Positions 40,201-49,044 of a DNA stretch of 49,271 nucleotides are shown in pieces. Below the pieces are notes generated by a model that worked only from the letters and a program-made list of their open reading frames with translations, was not told where the DNA came from and ran no database searches. This DNA is from Candidatus Uhrbacteria bacterium. Lineage in GTDB: Bacteria > Patescibacteria > ABY1 > SG8-24 > GWF2-40-263. How positions within the stretch are numbered: the first letter of the stretch is position 1; each line of letters opens with the position of its first letter. The position numbers and the translations under genes are program-made. Location: contig JACQSK010000002.1 of the NCBI GenBank assembly GCA_016205975.1, positions 1 through 49,271 on the forward strand, in the 5' to 3' direction.

Positions 40201-40640
40201 GAGTCCTCCAGCACAGCGTGGCCGCCTTAGGGCTTGTGACCGCCGTCGTGTTTGCCGTCATTCGACCGACGGTCTTCTCTCTGGGCATGATCGCGATCCA
40301 GATGGCGCTCTATGTCCTTGTCCGACGGCTGGCGAAACCGTTTAAGCCCGTGAGCTGGGGCATCGTGTATGCGCGCGACACTGGACGCCCGCTCGCGCGC
40401 GCGGTGGCTCGCATCTTCGAGCCTAAGTACAACAAGCTTCTGGAAACACAGGTGACCGACAGCAAGGGACGCTATGCCTTCTTGCTGGGCCCCAACGAGT
40501 ACTTCGCCGTCTTCCAAAAAGAAGGATTTGAACAAAAAGAAATCCGACCGATCGACTACTCGGCTCAGGCTGAGCCGACGAGCTTCTCGGCGCGCGTCGC
40601 GCTTGCATCCAAAGACGAGACAGGCGCCGCGCCTCACTAA
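37284..40640 (+). CDS. Large membrane-anchored protein with fibronectin-III-like and carboxypeptidase-regulatory-like domains
   Basis: 1118 residues from GTG 37284. Signal peptide (about 1-30). A beta domain (about 32-190) is followed by a Gly/Thr linker and three fibronectin-III-like domains (about 204-295, 300-392 and 398-495; each with T-x-x-x-x-W or L-T-W strands and L-T-P-G-x-x-Y-x-F). Then come a Glu/Pro-rich stalk (about 495-555), a beta domain (about 560-655) and a carboxypeptidase-regulatory-like domain (VPGATVTLFEVVGGKPV, about 660-750). A second Glu-rich linker, a membrane segment (about 806-838), another regulatory-like domain (about 850-960), a membrane pair (about 975-1014) and a final regulatory-like domain follow. 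A role as stalk or anchor for the next gene's product is an inference. Confidence 0.8.
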   Translation: MPILRRFIQTIARVTVILTVVAVVVPTTSAATLTGVNDYPGTLQVSQAANHTLVFTTPTGVSEGSTITISFSSSFDTSSVTEDDVDVADDGTDLTTASSCTGTDQASVSVASDVVTITICAGDGGAIAAASQVTVEIGAHATASGTGANHITNPSSTGTYFVTVAGSFGDDGSIALPVGGDDSISVSASVPTITGGTGTGGGGTSADTSAPTISNIVVVSVSETSVTITWQTDEAATSEVSYGETSALELGTVSDASSSTSHAITLTGLTPGETYYFSVSSSDSSGNETTSSVSTFTTLDETDPDITDVEVVDITTTTARVTWTTDEAADSRVSYGESVSYDASQSDSSLTTAHSLTLTDLTPGTTYHFQVLSSDFSENQAFTADATFLTDEDDAPANVSNLSVAAGDGELTLTWKNPDEEDLDGVLILICTDGYPDGPTDEDCTALDAGVAEAYTLSGLVNGTAYFIGVFAYDASGQFASGALATARPSASEEEVPSQGEEIAEPGEASPELGETPDGEEEPVSPEETGGEATTGEEEEPTSLGVEEGTLSDTDVRYFVEEESLELTTDTGVVEVLTGLTVLITIPASEISDDVATVQVTLGTQTYLMTYDEASAMYEAEILITEGQGVAEMSVTVTYRDGASDTVSSYVNVLTPGYVYRLIDGEEVGVPGATVTLFEVVGGKPVVWDGSPYDQDNPTTTGADGTFAWYVPLGTYEVSVRAQGFEAAQTSRLTIDNGIVNPRVLLVPIQEEEASETTSEEEGETTPLALVQNVLSSSPVVAVQEVLDRIRDLPGVETTSRIATPVLALTAGASIVVLSVSFDLLPFLQYFFTAPILFFWRRKRKGYGVVYNAIGKTPIDLAVVRLYALRNDEEATPGSGRLLQSRVTDKGGRFFFLVPPGRYRLSATKVGFEFPSAYLQGERTDGTYLDVYHAEAIEVQTRDVIITANIPMDPSQAAAFHAPAAVAWRARLRVLQHSVAALGLVTAVVFAVIRPTVFSLGMIAIQMALYVLVRRLAKPFKPVSWGIVYARDTGRPLARAVARIFEPKYNKLLETQVTDSKGRYAFLLGPNEYFAVFQKEGFEQKEIRPIDYSAQAEPTSFSARVALASKDETGAAPH

Positions 40641-40641
40641 T

Positions 40642-43600
40642 ATGATTGCCACACGGAGGAACCCATGGATCCTAACCCTCATGACCGCACTCATCGTGCT
40701 CATGGGTTTTGCGTCTCCCTCCGTCGCGGTCGCTCCCACCAACATCATCACCTATCAGGGCCGGCTCCTGGACGCCAACGCCGTGCCCGTGACGGATACG
40801 AGCCTCAGCATGAAGTTCTTTTTCTACACGGCGCTCACCGGCGGCACCTGCGTGTGGTCGAACTCTTCCGCCTCCTGCGACAGCAACACGCCAGCCTCTA
40901 CGACGGCGCGCAGCGTCACGCTCACCTCAGGTCTGTTCACCCAAAACTTAGGCGACACGAGTGACTCCTTTGCCGCCATCGGGGATTCCATCTTTGCCGA
41001 CAACACGACGCTCTTCCTGGAAGTGATCGTCGGCAGCGAGACGCTTAGCCCGCGCCGCCGCCTGACAGCCGCGCCCTACGCGCTCAACGCCGGCACGCTT
41101 GACGGTATCGACTCGGCGACGCTGCAATTATTTGAAACAGGTTCAAGCCGCACGTTTGAAGATGACGCGCCGGTGATTATCGGATCAAACGCGGCGTTCA
41201 CCTATGGCAGCGGCGCCGCAGGAGATTTGCGTATCGATGATGAACTGGAGGTCATGGGCGACGGGTACATTGATAATGATCTCGTGGTTGGAGCTTCCAC
41301 TTCCAGCACGGAGACGATTACCAATGTGGCCTTCTCCTTGGGAGGCGACGACTTGTTCGTGGCCGGAACCCTTGGCGTGGAGGGCACGATCTATACCGAT
41401 GGGAGTCTGGATGTCGTGGGTACGGCGAGCGTGGGCGACCTCACCTGCACGGACTGTTTGGACTTTACCGAGCTCAGCGACACGCTTGCTCTGGACGCGA
41501 GCACCTCGATCGCCATGGACGGCGCCGAGTCATTCACGATTACGAACTCGGGGACCGAGGGCATTATTTTCAACCTTGCGTCCACGGGCGACTTCACCGT
41601 TCAAGACAACGGCACGTCCGTGTTTGGCATTTCGGATACAGGCGCGATTTCCGTGGACCCAACCACCGCGGGCACCGCGCTTGACTTTGAGCTTGCCACG
41701 CAGTGGACCACTGGCGACCTCGTGAACGCCGACTGGGGCTCGGCCACGACGGCCACCGGCGCCGTGCAGGTCATCGATCTTGATCTCACCAACCTCACGG
41801 CGGACGCAAGCAATCCTGTCTACGGCATCCACGTGAACGATCCGGCTTCCGCTACGGCCTCCACCGAGCGCGGCATCTTTATCGAAGGCACCAACTGGGA
41901 CCTGGGGCTCTACGTGGTGGATGCCGTGGACTTTGACGGCGCGGCCAACATCGCCGACACGACCGCAGGCTCCGACGTGGCCATGGGCAACGCCACGGGC
42001 AACCTGACCTTCCTCTCCGACAACGCGGACTTCACGCTCACCGATGCCACCGACAACGTGTTCCAACTTTTGAACGCCACCAACGGCCGCCTGTACCTGG
42101 ACGTGGACGCGGGCGCCACAGACACCGTGGCGCTTGGCAACACCACGGACGTCTTGACTCTCGCCGGCAACGGATCTTCAACGATCGACTTCGCCGAGTT
42201 CGATGTGGCCGCGACAGGTGCCGTGACCATCGCACCCACCACCACCGGCACGATGCTCGACTTTGTTTTGGAAACGGAGTGGACCACGGGTGACCTGGTA
42301 AACGCCGACTGGGGTTCGGCCACGACGGCCACCGGCGCCGTGCAGGTCATCGATCTTGATCTCACAAACCTCACGGCCGACGCGACCAACCTTCTCTACG
42401 GCATCCACCTGAACGATCCTGCTTCCGCCACGGCCTCCACCGAGCGCGGCATTTTCATCGAAGGCACAAATTGGGATCGCGCGCTGTATGTAGAGGACGT
42501 GTCTGAGTTTCAGGAAGACCTCGTGATTGATGACGCGACCGACGGCGTGGACATCGTGATCGGCAGCGACAACGGCGTGGTAATAGACATCGGCGCCGAC
42601 GTGTACAACGGCGGAACCCTCATGGACATCGCGTTTGATACGGCTGAGGTCGTGGACTCGCCGCTCACGGCGATGAATGTCGATTTTAATACGAACCTGA
42701 CCGGGAACGCCGGTGACAACGTGACGGCCTTTGGGACGACCCTCCCGGGATTCACCGGCAACCTCCCCGACGCCCTTTCCACCACGACCCTCACGGGCTT
42801 CGCGGCAACGGGCGCGAGCATTGATACCGGAACCAATGCGGCCTCTGCCCTCACGGTAAACTGGAGAGGGCTCAGCATTGACCTGCCTTCGATTGACACC
42901 GGCAGCGCGGACGACACCGTGCGCTCAACAGGTCTGCTCATCACAGGTGGGACCGTGACCAACGGCGCGGGCACTGAGGACGAGATCGGCGTGGACCTGA
43001 GCGGGACGAAAATTGATTTGGACGCGGACAACGACACGTCGTTTATCGCGAGCACCGACGACCGTATCGATTGGGAGCTTGGCGGCACAGCCCAGACGCT
43101 CATCATGAGCGCGCCAGCCGCTGCGAGCAGTGGAACCTCAACGTCCATCCTGCAGGTGAACTATGCCACACCCGCGGACGGCTCGGGAACCAACATCCAT
43201 CAAGCCCTTGCCCTGAACGTGGACATCGGCAATGCAACCGCCGGAACCAACACCGTCAACGTGATAGAGATCATGCCTCTTGATGGCGATGCCGACGTGG
43301 CCAACGTGCACGCGATTGATATCGGATCGATCACCGGGACCTCTGCCAACAACGAGACAGCCATCCAGATCGGTCCGGGATGGGACATGGACATCGTGTT
43401 TCTGAACAGCACGCAAGCAAACTTCCGCATCGCCAACAGCTCCTCGGTCGCCTTCCAAGACGCCAGCGGGAACGAGATCCTTTCCCTGGAGGACGTTGGC
43501 AACGCCGTAAACCATGTCATCACCATCGACGGCGATACAGGGCTTGCGTTTGACAGTAGTTCAGATTCCGACACGGACATCACAACCGCCACGGATGAAG

Positions 43601-46434
43601 ACTTGCGCATCGAGCCCAATGGTGCCGGCGACACGATCATTGCCGTGGACGCGGACACGAATTTCGTTGTGGCGGCAGACGCGGCTCCCGCGATTGATAT
43701 GATCAGCATCACGGCCACGGGCGCGGCCGCCGTGACAACAACGGATGTGAACGCGATTTCTCTGGACTACAGCGTCACTGGCGTTTCCTCGGCCGGAGTG
43801 CTTCTCGACTCAACCTTCACCGGCGGCGGAACAGACCTGCTCTCGTACTCGGCGCTCCTCATAAACGACATCAATCCGACCAACACGGCAGGAACCGACA
43901 CGGTCGTGGGTATTGATATTTCCCCGATCACCGACCCAGGCGCCACGATCACTTCCTACGGAATGCAGATCGGTTCGGGCTACGATGCGAACTTGATTTT
44001 TACCGACACGACCGCGATCGTCGACGTATCCGGCGGCGGCACGATCACCTTCCGCGACGGAACCAACACACTCATGGCCATCGCGGACAACGGGACGGAC
44101 GGCATCTTGACCATCAACAACCTTTCGACTGCCGCCTCCGCCGTGAACATCTATGACGTTGCCGTCACCAAGTCGATTGACATCGGCGGCGTCACGGCAG
44201 ACGCGGCCGATACGGTCTCGATCGCGACCAACGCCTCAAGTGGCGACACGATTTTGATCGGCAACAGCGCAGGGACAACCAACGTGACGATCACGGCAGG
44301 GGGCACGATCGATCTTGAAGGTTCGGTAACCATGGACCTCACAACGATCGGCGCCACGCAGTTCGCTGTGTGCCATACAAACTCCGATACCAATGACGAG
44401 GCGATTGGCGATTGCTCGGGCGCGCCCACCGCTGACTACGCGGAGCAATACCCCGTGGCCGCAGGCATCGGCTACGGCGACATCGTGGTTCCTGGCGCGC
44501 GCGAAGTGACGACCACAGAAGGCGCCACGCTCGTCGAGCTTGTAAAGTCGAGTACCCCCTATGAGGGTCCCATCGTCGGTATCGTCTCCAACAACTACGG
44601 CGACTTCACCTCCGCCGGTTACAACATTGACGCGCGGGATAACCCCATGCCGGTCGCGCTTGTCGGACGCGTTCCCGTGAAGGTCGTGAGCGAAGGCGGC
44701 GCGATTGCGGTGGGCGATTATCTCACCACCTCTTCCACTCCAGGTATGGCCATGAAAGCCAGCAAGCTCGGCCGCGTGATCGGCATGGCGCTTGAAGATT
44801 GGGACGGCATTTCCGATACCGTCATGGTGCAAGTGAACAACAGTTGGTCCCTGGGTTCGGTGATCGGCGAGGACGGCGTTTCCACGCTTGCGACCGAGCG
44901 GGTCGTGGTTTCCTCGTTTGCCGTTGCGGACGCACAGACGCCGACCTTTGATTCCTTTGGTCTCTCGCTGCGCGGATCGGCTTGGGACGGCGCGCAGGCT
45001 CAAGCGGTTGAGATGCTGTTGCAAAATACGGTTGTGAGCGAGGATGACTATCGGCTGAGCGTGAAGAATACGAGCGAGACGGAAGTGGCCTACATCACAA
45101 ACGAGGGAACGATGAAGATCGCTGGCGATCTTGTGATCGGGGGCAAGCTCTTCCCGTCGGATCGCGGCGCAACGCAGACGGAAAAATATATTTACTACGA
45201 TGGTTCACAGGGTGCGGCAGGGGACTTCATGCGCACCAATGCAAAAGGCTGGTCCACGGGCTCGTACGATTTTGCCGAAATGTTCCCGTCTCCTGAGGCG
45301 CTCATCGCGGGTGAGGCTGTCGTCTTCTCGGGCGTAGGCCATGAAGTGGTGCGCGCAACGTGGAGTGAGGGAGAGCAGCTGGCAGGTATCGTTTCCACGC
45401 GCCCAGGATTTTTGGCTGGCGAGAATGTCGAAGGCTCTTATCCGATCGCCCTTGCCGGCCGCGTCCCTACGCGCGTGAGCACGGTAAACGGTTCCATCGC
45501 CGTGGGCGATCCTTTGGCTCCCACGGGAGTGCCGGGCGTGAGCGCCAAGGCGTCGCGCGCGGGACAGATCGTCGGGTACGCGCTGGAGACCTACGAGGGC
45601 GGGGAATCGGACGACTTGATTTTGACCTATGTGAACATCGGGTACTGGCAAGAGCCCGTGAGCGCGGCGCACAATACGGCATCGGGAGTCTCCTCCACGA
45701 CCAATTTTTCCGCGCTCAGCATGACGGGAAATATCGCCATGAACTCCTACGAGATTTCCGGCATCGGGTCGCTTACGGGAATGGGCAGTGCCTGGTCGCT
45801 TGCCTCAGACGGCACGCTCACGACTCAGGGACTCTTGAAGACCGTGATTGACTCCTATCAAAACGAACAGGTTGAAACCGTGGCCGTCACCTCACCCGAG
45901 GTCATGATTACGCTCACAGGAACCGCGGCGCTTGTTGAGGGGACGGTGGAGATTCGTTTTGAAGACGTGCTCCCAGAGTACAACGACGTCATCTCGGCCC
46001 TTGTGCCCATCCGTGTCCTCGTCACTCCCCGCGGTCCAGTCTCTCTATATGTTTCAGAGTCGGACCAGAATCACTTTGTCGTCATGCGCGCTTGGGGAGA
46101 TCAGGACGTGGAGTTCGATTGGATGGTGATGGCGTATCGCAAAGGTTACGAGCCGGTGGTAGTTCCAGGCTTTAGCCTGGGTTCGACGGATGCGTTTCCC
46201 TCCGTTCCGCTTGTCCCATCCGACCCCTCTGTCCCATCCGACCTATCCGAACCACCCGCACCCGACGCCCCTGCACCCACAGACGTTCCTGCTTCCACAG
46301 ACGTTCCTGCACTTGTAGACCTCCCAACACCCACAGACGTTCCTGCGCTTCCGGCGAGCCCGGACACAGCCCTTGTTGATCCAGCGATAAACAGTGATGG
46401 CGGCGAACCAGCCGAGCAACCACCTGCATCCTAG
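40642..46434 (+). CDS. Giant secreted fibre-like/adhesin-like protein with two tail-spike-type modules
   Basis: 1930 residues from the ATG at 40642, one nt after the upstream stop. Signal peptide about 1-31 (cleavage after SVAVA). The N-terminal region (YQGRLLDANAVPVTDTSLSM, then RRRLTAAPYALNAGTLDGID) is the pattern found at the start of many long bacterial repeat proteins. A Thr/Asp/Ala-rich beta-repeat shaft of about 1000 residues contains a duplicated block. Two modules follow (about 1265-1403 and 1542-1668), each with D-[YF]-A-E-x-[YF]-P, G-I-V-S, A-L-x-G-R-V-P, G-D and G-x-A-L-E; these resemble C-terminal domains of phage fibres. A beta domain and a Pro/Asp-rich tail (DVPASTDVPALVDLP) end it. 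No LPXTG or C-terminal TM is seen, so anchoring must use partners. Last gene of the operon. Confidence 0.82.
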   Translation: MIATRRNPWILTLMTALIVLMGFASPSVAVAPTNIITYQGRLLDANAVPVTDTSLSMKFFFYTALTGGTCVWSNSSASCDSNTPASTTARSVTLTSGLFTQNLGDTSDSFAAIGDSIFADNTTLFLEVIVGSETLSPRRRLTAAPYALNAGTLDGIDSATLQLFETGSSRTFEDDAPVIIGSNAAFTYGSGAAGDLRIDDELEVMGDGYIDNDLVVGASTSSTETITNVAFSLGGDDLFVAGTLGVEGTIYTDGSLDVVGTASVGDLTCTDCLDFTELSDTLALDASTSIAMDGAESFTITNSGTEGIIFNLASTGDFTVQDNGTSVFGISDTGAISVDPTTAGTALDFELATQWTTGDLVNADWGSATTATGAVQVIDLDLTNLTADASNPVYGIHVNDPASATASTERGIFIEGTNWDLGLYVVDAVDFDGAANIADTTAGSDVAMGNATGNLTFLSDNADFTLTDATDNVFQLLNATNGRLYLDVDAGATDTVALGNTTDVLTLAGNGSSTIDFAEFDVAATGAVTIAPTTTGTMLDFVLETEWTTGDLVNADWGSATTATGAVQVIDLDLTNLTADATNLLYGIHLNDPASATASTERGIFIEGTNWDRALYVEDVSEFQEDLVIDDATDGVDIVIGSDNGVVIDIGADVYNGGTLMDIAFDTAEVVDSPLTAMNVDFNTNLTGNAGDNVTAFGTTLPGFTGNLPDALSTTTLTGFAATGASIDTGTNAASALTVNWRGLSIDLPSIDTGSADDTVRSTGLLITGGTVTNGAGTEDEIGVDLSGTKIDLDADNDTSFIASTDDRIDWELGGTAQTLIMSAPAAASSGTSTSILQVNYATPADGSGTNIHQALALNVDIGNATAGTNTVNVIEIMPLDGDADVANVHAIDIGSITGTSANNETAIQIGPGWDMDIVFLNSTQANFRIANSSSVAFQDASGNEILSLEDVGNAVNHVITIDGDTGLAFDSSSDSDTDITTATDEDLRIEPNGAGDTIIAVDADTNFVVAADAAPAIDMISITATGAAAVTTTDVNAISLDYSVTGVSSAGVLLDSTFTGGGTDLLSYSALLINDINPTNTAGTDTVVGIDISPITDPGATITSYGMQIGSGYDANLIFTDTTAIVDVSGGGTITFRDGTNTLMAIADNGTDGILTINNLSTAASAVNIYDVAVTKSIDIGGVTADAADTVSIATNASSGDTILIGNSAGTTNVTITAGGTIDLEGSVTMDLTTIGATQFAVCHTNSDTNDEAIGDCSGAPTADYAEQYPVAAGIGYGDIVVPGAREVTTTEGATLVELVKSSTPYEGPIVGIVSNNYGDFTSAGYNIDARDNPMPVALVGRVPVKVVSEGGAIAVGDYLTTSSTPGMAMKASKLGRVIGMALEDWDGISDTVMVQVNNSWSLGSVIGEDGVSTLATERVVVSSFAVADAQTPTFDSFGLSLRGSAWDGAQAQAVEMLLQNTVVSEDDYRLSVKNTSETEVAYITNEGTMKIAGDLVIGGKLFPSDRGATQTEKYIYYDGSQGAAGDFMRTNAKGWSTGSYDFAEMFPSPEALIAGEAVVFSGVGHEVVRATWSEGEQLAGIVSTRPGFLAGENVEGSYPIALAGRVPTRVSTVNGSIAVGDPLAPTGVPGVSAKASRAGQIVGYALETYEGGESDDLILTYVNIGYWQEPVSAAHNTASGVSSTTNFSALSMTGNIAMNSYEISGIGSLTGMGSAWSLASDGTLTTQGLLKTVIDSYQNEQVETVAVTSPEVMITLTGTAALVEGTVEIRFEDVLPEYNDVISALVPIRVLVTPRGPVSLYVSESDQNHFVVMRAWGDQDVEFDWMVMAYRKGYEPVVVPGFSLGSTDAFPSVPLVPSDPSVPSDLSEPPAPDAPAPTDVPASTDVPALVDLPTPTDVPALPASPDTALVDPAINSDGGEPAEQPPAS
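41704..42490 (+). repeat. Two near-identical blocks of about 211 bp, 576 bp apart
   Basis: Copies at 41704-41914 and 42280-42490 encode WTTGDLVNADWGSATTATGA through TERGIFIEGTNWD with few changes (VYGIHV versus LYGIHL). The high DNA identity, including synonymous positions, implies recent duplication or gene conversion within the shaft. Confidence 0.88.
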
Positions 46435-46606
46435 ATCAAACTACACCTATTCGTTCTTTCCGATCCTTTGGCGGGCCTTTCCGTTCTTCTTCTCAGGAGG
46501 ACAGTGCTGGCCCGAATGGAGCGCCCATGCCTGGCTCCGTTGCAGCACGCAACTGCTCAAGGGAACAACTGAAGAGGCCCACTCGGCCACACACAATTTC
46601 AGAGCG

Positions 46607-46638
46607 AAAAGCGCGCGCACCCCACACGTGCGCTTTTT
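46607..46638 (+). terminator. Terminator of the surface-protein operon
   Basis: GCGCAC, CCCACAC loop, GTGCGC, TTTTT. The region before the stem is A-rich, so it may act both ways. Confidence 0.8.
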
Positions 46639-46642
46639 GCGT

Positions 46643-46648
46643 TATAAT
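46643..46648 (+). promoter_or_regulatory. -10 box of a leaderless transcript
   Basis: A perfect TATAAT ends 9 nt before the ATG at 46658, the same spacing as for MFS, xer and msrA. It lies only 4 nt after the operon terminator. Confidence 0.72.
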
Positions 46649-46657
46649 GATTCTCGT

Positions 46658-48988
46658 ATGACGTATGGACTCAGCGATCATCTGCGTGCCGCAGCCCGCG
46701 GACTCATGTATGCGCTTGTTTTTTTCCTGCCGCTCACGGTGCTGCCGCTCACCCTTGAGCCGCTTGAGATTAGCAAGCAGACGTTGCTCAGCCTTGCCAC
46801 GCTGTGCGCGGCGCTTCTGTGGCTGGCCTCCATGCTCACGGAGAAAAAAATCAGGTTCGCTCGCGGATGGGTGAGTGTGATTCCGTCTCTGTATGTGGCC
46901 GCATTTGCGATCCCCGCGCTCTCCTCTGTCGCGCCGTATCTCTCTTTTGTGGGCGCACACCGACAGGAGTATACAAGCGTTCTTACCGCCGTCTCCGTGG
47001 GCGTGCTCATCATCCTTATCTCCCAGACGTTTCGTGAGCGCAAGAGCCACAAGCTCATGCACGCCACGCTCCTGCTTTCGACCGCCGTGGCGATCGCCCT
47101 CGCACTCCTTGCGCTGTTTGGCATTTCCATTTTCGGATCAGCGACGAGCTCCTTCTCGTTCAATAGCGTTGGCACGCTCACGAGCTTCGCTACATTTTTG
47201 ATCGTCATGACCTCCTTCTTCCTCGCCTCGTTCCTCTGCCACCACCCGGGTGATTCGATGCTGCATGAAGGCGCCTGGGGGCGGGCGCAGCGTGGTGTGA
47301 TTTTCTTGGTCGCCCTGTGCACGTTTTTCTTTCTCCTACTCTTGGATCAAGATGTCCTGTGGCTCTTGTTCATCCTCTCCCTCTTGAGTCTGTTCGTGTT
47401 CGTCTTCTTCCGCGCGCAGGACTTTCCTCACCGCGCGCGGCTCCTCATCCCTCTCATCCTGATCCTGGCCGCTCTCCCGTTTTGGTTTTGGCTGCGAGGA
47501 CTGAACCTCCCTCAGGTGCCCCTTGAGGTCACGCTCAACACTGACTCCTCGCTGACGATTGCACAGAAAACGCTCCAGGCCTACTCAAGCACCGTTGGCT
47601 CAGGTCCCGGAACCTACCTCTATGACTTCTCCCGGTTCCGTGATGTGCGTCTCAACGAAACGGATTTTTGGGACACGCGTTTTGATCGTGCCTCCAGCCA
47701 CGCGCTTACGCTCGTGCCCACCATCGGCGTGCTGGGGATTACGCTTCTTTCTCTGTTCGTCCTCTTCTTACTCGTGGGCGCGATCCAGCAAGCGCTCCGT
47801 CCGCGCTCGCGCGCGCAGTGGCTGGAGAGTTTTGTGCATGTGACCCCGTGGCTCGTCCTGGTCATGAGCGCGCTGCTCATTCCTTGGAACATGACCCTCA
47901 CGGCTCTCTTCGCCATTTTTTCCGGCCTGCTCGCCTCCCAGCTCACATCTCGGGAGACGAGCCGTTCGTTTGACCGTTCTCCCGCTTCTGCTCTCTTGTG
48001 CTCCTTCCTTTTTTTGTGCGCGGCGTTTGTTCTGCTCGTGGGCGTGTTTATGACCACACAGCGTTACGCCGCAGAGGTTGCTTTCACCCAAGCCGTTGAA
48101 ACCGACCGGGCCGACGGCAGCCTTCAGGATGTCGTCGCTCTCCTTGATCGCGCTGTCATGCTGAACCGTTTCCACGATACCTACTCCCGCAACCTTTCCG
48201 AGGCACTCTTGCTGCGCGTACAAGAAGAGCTCACGCGCGCCGGTTCCGTGCAAGGCCTGAGTCCCGAGGGCGCGCAGTATGTCCAGGCGCTCGTGGCCGC
48301 GAGCGTTAACGCCGCCACGCAAGCGACGACGCTCAGCCCCAACAACGTCTTGAACTGGCTCACGCGCGGGAGCGTGTACCGCGAACTCATCCCCCTCATG
48401 GGTGAAGCCTCCGAGTTTGCGGTTGCAAGCTACGCGCGCGCGACGGAACTTGAGAGCGTGAACCCGTCCAATTGGACTCAGCTGGGAAAGACATATCTCA
48501 CAACAGCGCAGGCGGCGCAGGAACAGGAGTCGCGCGCAGCTCTTTTGGAGCAGGCGCAAGCGGCTCTCGCGCGCGCCATCGAACTCAAACCCAACTACGC
48601 GCCCGCGCATTTTGAGCTCGCGCTTACGTACGCGGCCGCCGGCCGGCTCGATGACGCGATTGCAAAAATGGAATCCGTGGCGCTCTACAACCCGCTGGAC
48701 GTGGGCGTCGCCTTCCAGCTGGGCGCCTTGTATGTTCAGCGCGGCGGTGAGGGAGATAGAGCTAAGGCGCAGGCCGCATTTGAACGTGCTATCGAGCTCT
48801 CGCCCGAGTACAGTAATGCGCACTGGTTCCTCGCCTCGATCTACGAGGGCGAAGGCGACTTGGCAGCAGCCGTGCGCGAAGTGGAGACGGTCCTGCGATT
48901 GAATCCAGGAAACGTTTTGGTGGAAGCCAGACTCGAGAAACTCCTCGCGGGACAGGTGAGCCAGGAGATGCCGGTGACTATTGAATGA
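46658..48988 (+). CDS. O-antigen-ligase/Wzy-like polytopic protein with C-terminal TPRs
   Basis: 776 residues from the ATG at 46658. About 12 membrane helices cover residues 10-475. A large loop between helices (about 290-345) holds QKTLQAYSSTVGSGPGTYLYDFSRFR, a segment typical of Wzy_C/O-antigen-ligase-like proteins in CPR genomes. The C-terminal half (about 545-770) is soluble and has several tetratricopeptide repeats (for example ALARAIELKPNYAPAHFELA, AQAAFERAIELSPEYSNAHW). Such proteins join or polymerise glycans on the outer face; the TPRs would be outside and could bind partners. It follows the fibre operon with its own leaderless promoter and may glycosylate or assemble surface polymers. 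The Wzy role is inferred. Confidence 0.85.
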   Translation: MTYGLSDHLRAAARGLMYALVFFLPLTVLPLTLEPLEISKQTLLSLATLCAALLWLASMLTEKKIRFARGWVSVIPSLYVAAFAIPALSSVAPYLSFVGAHRQEYTSVLTAVSVGVLIILISQTFRERKSHKLMHATLLLSTAVAIALALLALFGISIFGSATSSFSFNSVGTLTSFATFLIVMTSFFLASFLCHHPGDSMLHEGAWGRAQRGVIFLVALCTFFFLLLLDQDVLWLLFILSLLSLFVFVFFRAQDFPHRARLLIPLILILAALPFWFWLRGLNLPQVPLEVTLNTDSSLTIAQKTLQAYSSTVGSGPGTYLYDFSRFRDVRLNETDFWDTRFDRASSHALTLVPTIGVLGITLLSLFVLFLLVGAIQQALRPRSRAQWLESFVHVTPWLVLVMSALLIPWNMTLTALFAIFSGLLASQLTSRETSRSFDRSPASALLCSFLFLCAAFVLLVGVFMTTQRYAAEVAFTQAVETDRADGSLQDVVALLDRAVMLNRFHDTYSRNLSEALLLRVQEELTRAGSVQGLSPEGAQYVQALVAASVNAATQATTLSPNNVLNWLTRGSVYRELIPLMGEASEFAVASYARATELESVNPSNWTQLGKTYLTTAQAAQEQESRAALLEQAQAALARAIELKPNYAPAHFELALTYAAAGRLDDAIAKMESVALYNPLDVGVAFQLGALYVQRGGEGDRAKAQAAFERAIELSPEYSNAHWFLASIYEGEGDLAAAVREVETVLRLNPGNVLVEARLEKLLAGQVSQEMPVTIE

Positions 48989-48994
48989 TTTTTT

Positions 48995-49026
48995 AACCGC
49001 CCTTCGGTTTCCTCTGGGCGGTTTTA
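48995..49026 (+). terminator. Intrinsic terminator
   Basis: AACCGCCC/GGGCGGTT stem with 13-nt loop followed by TTAT, after the TPR gene. Confidence 0.78.
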
Positions 49027-49044
49027 TGATAGAGTTACTGCGTT

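Larger units (their letters stand above)
46435..46657. other. Intergenic region with terminator and leaderless promoter
   Basis: No gene with a credible start is seen. It holds the terminator of the surface operon and the promoter of the next gene. Confidence 0.6.

Noticed and set aside
43138..45024. Minus-strand ORFs inside the giant fibre gene (up to 262 codons)
   Set aside because: Low stop frequency opposite Thr/Ala/Asp-rich repeats in GC-rich DNA explains them; no starts with ribosome sites.
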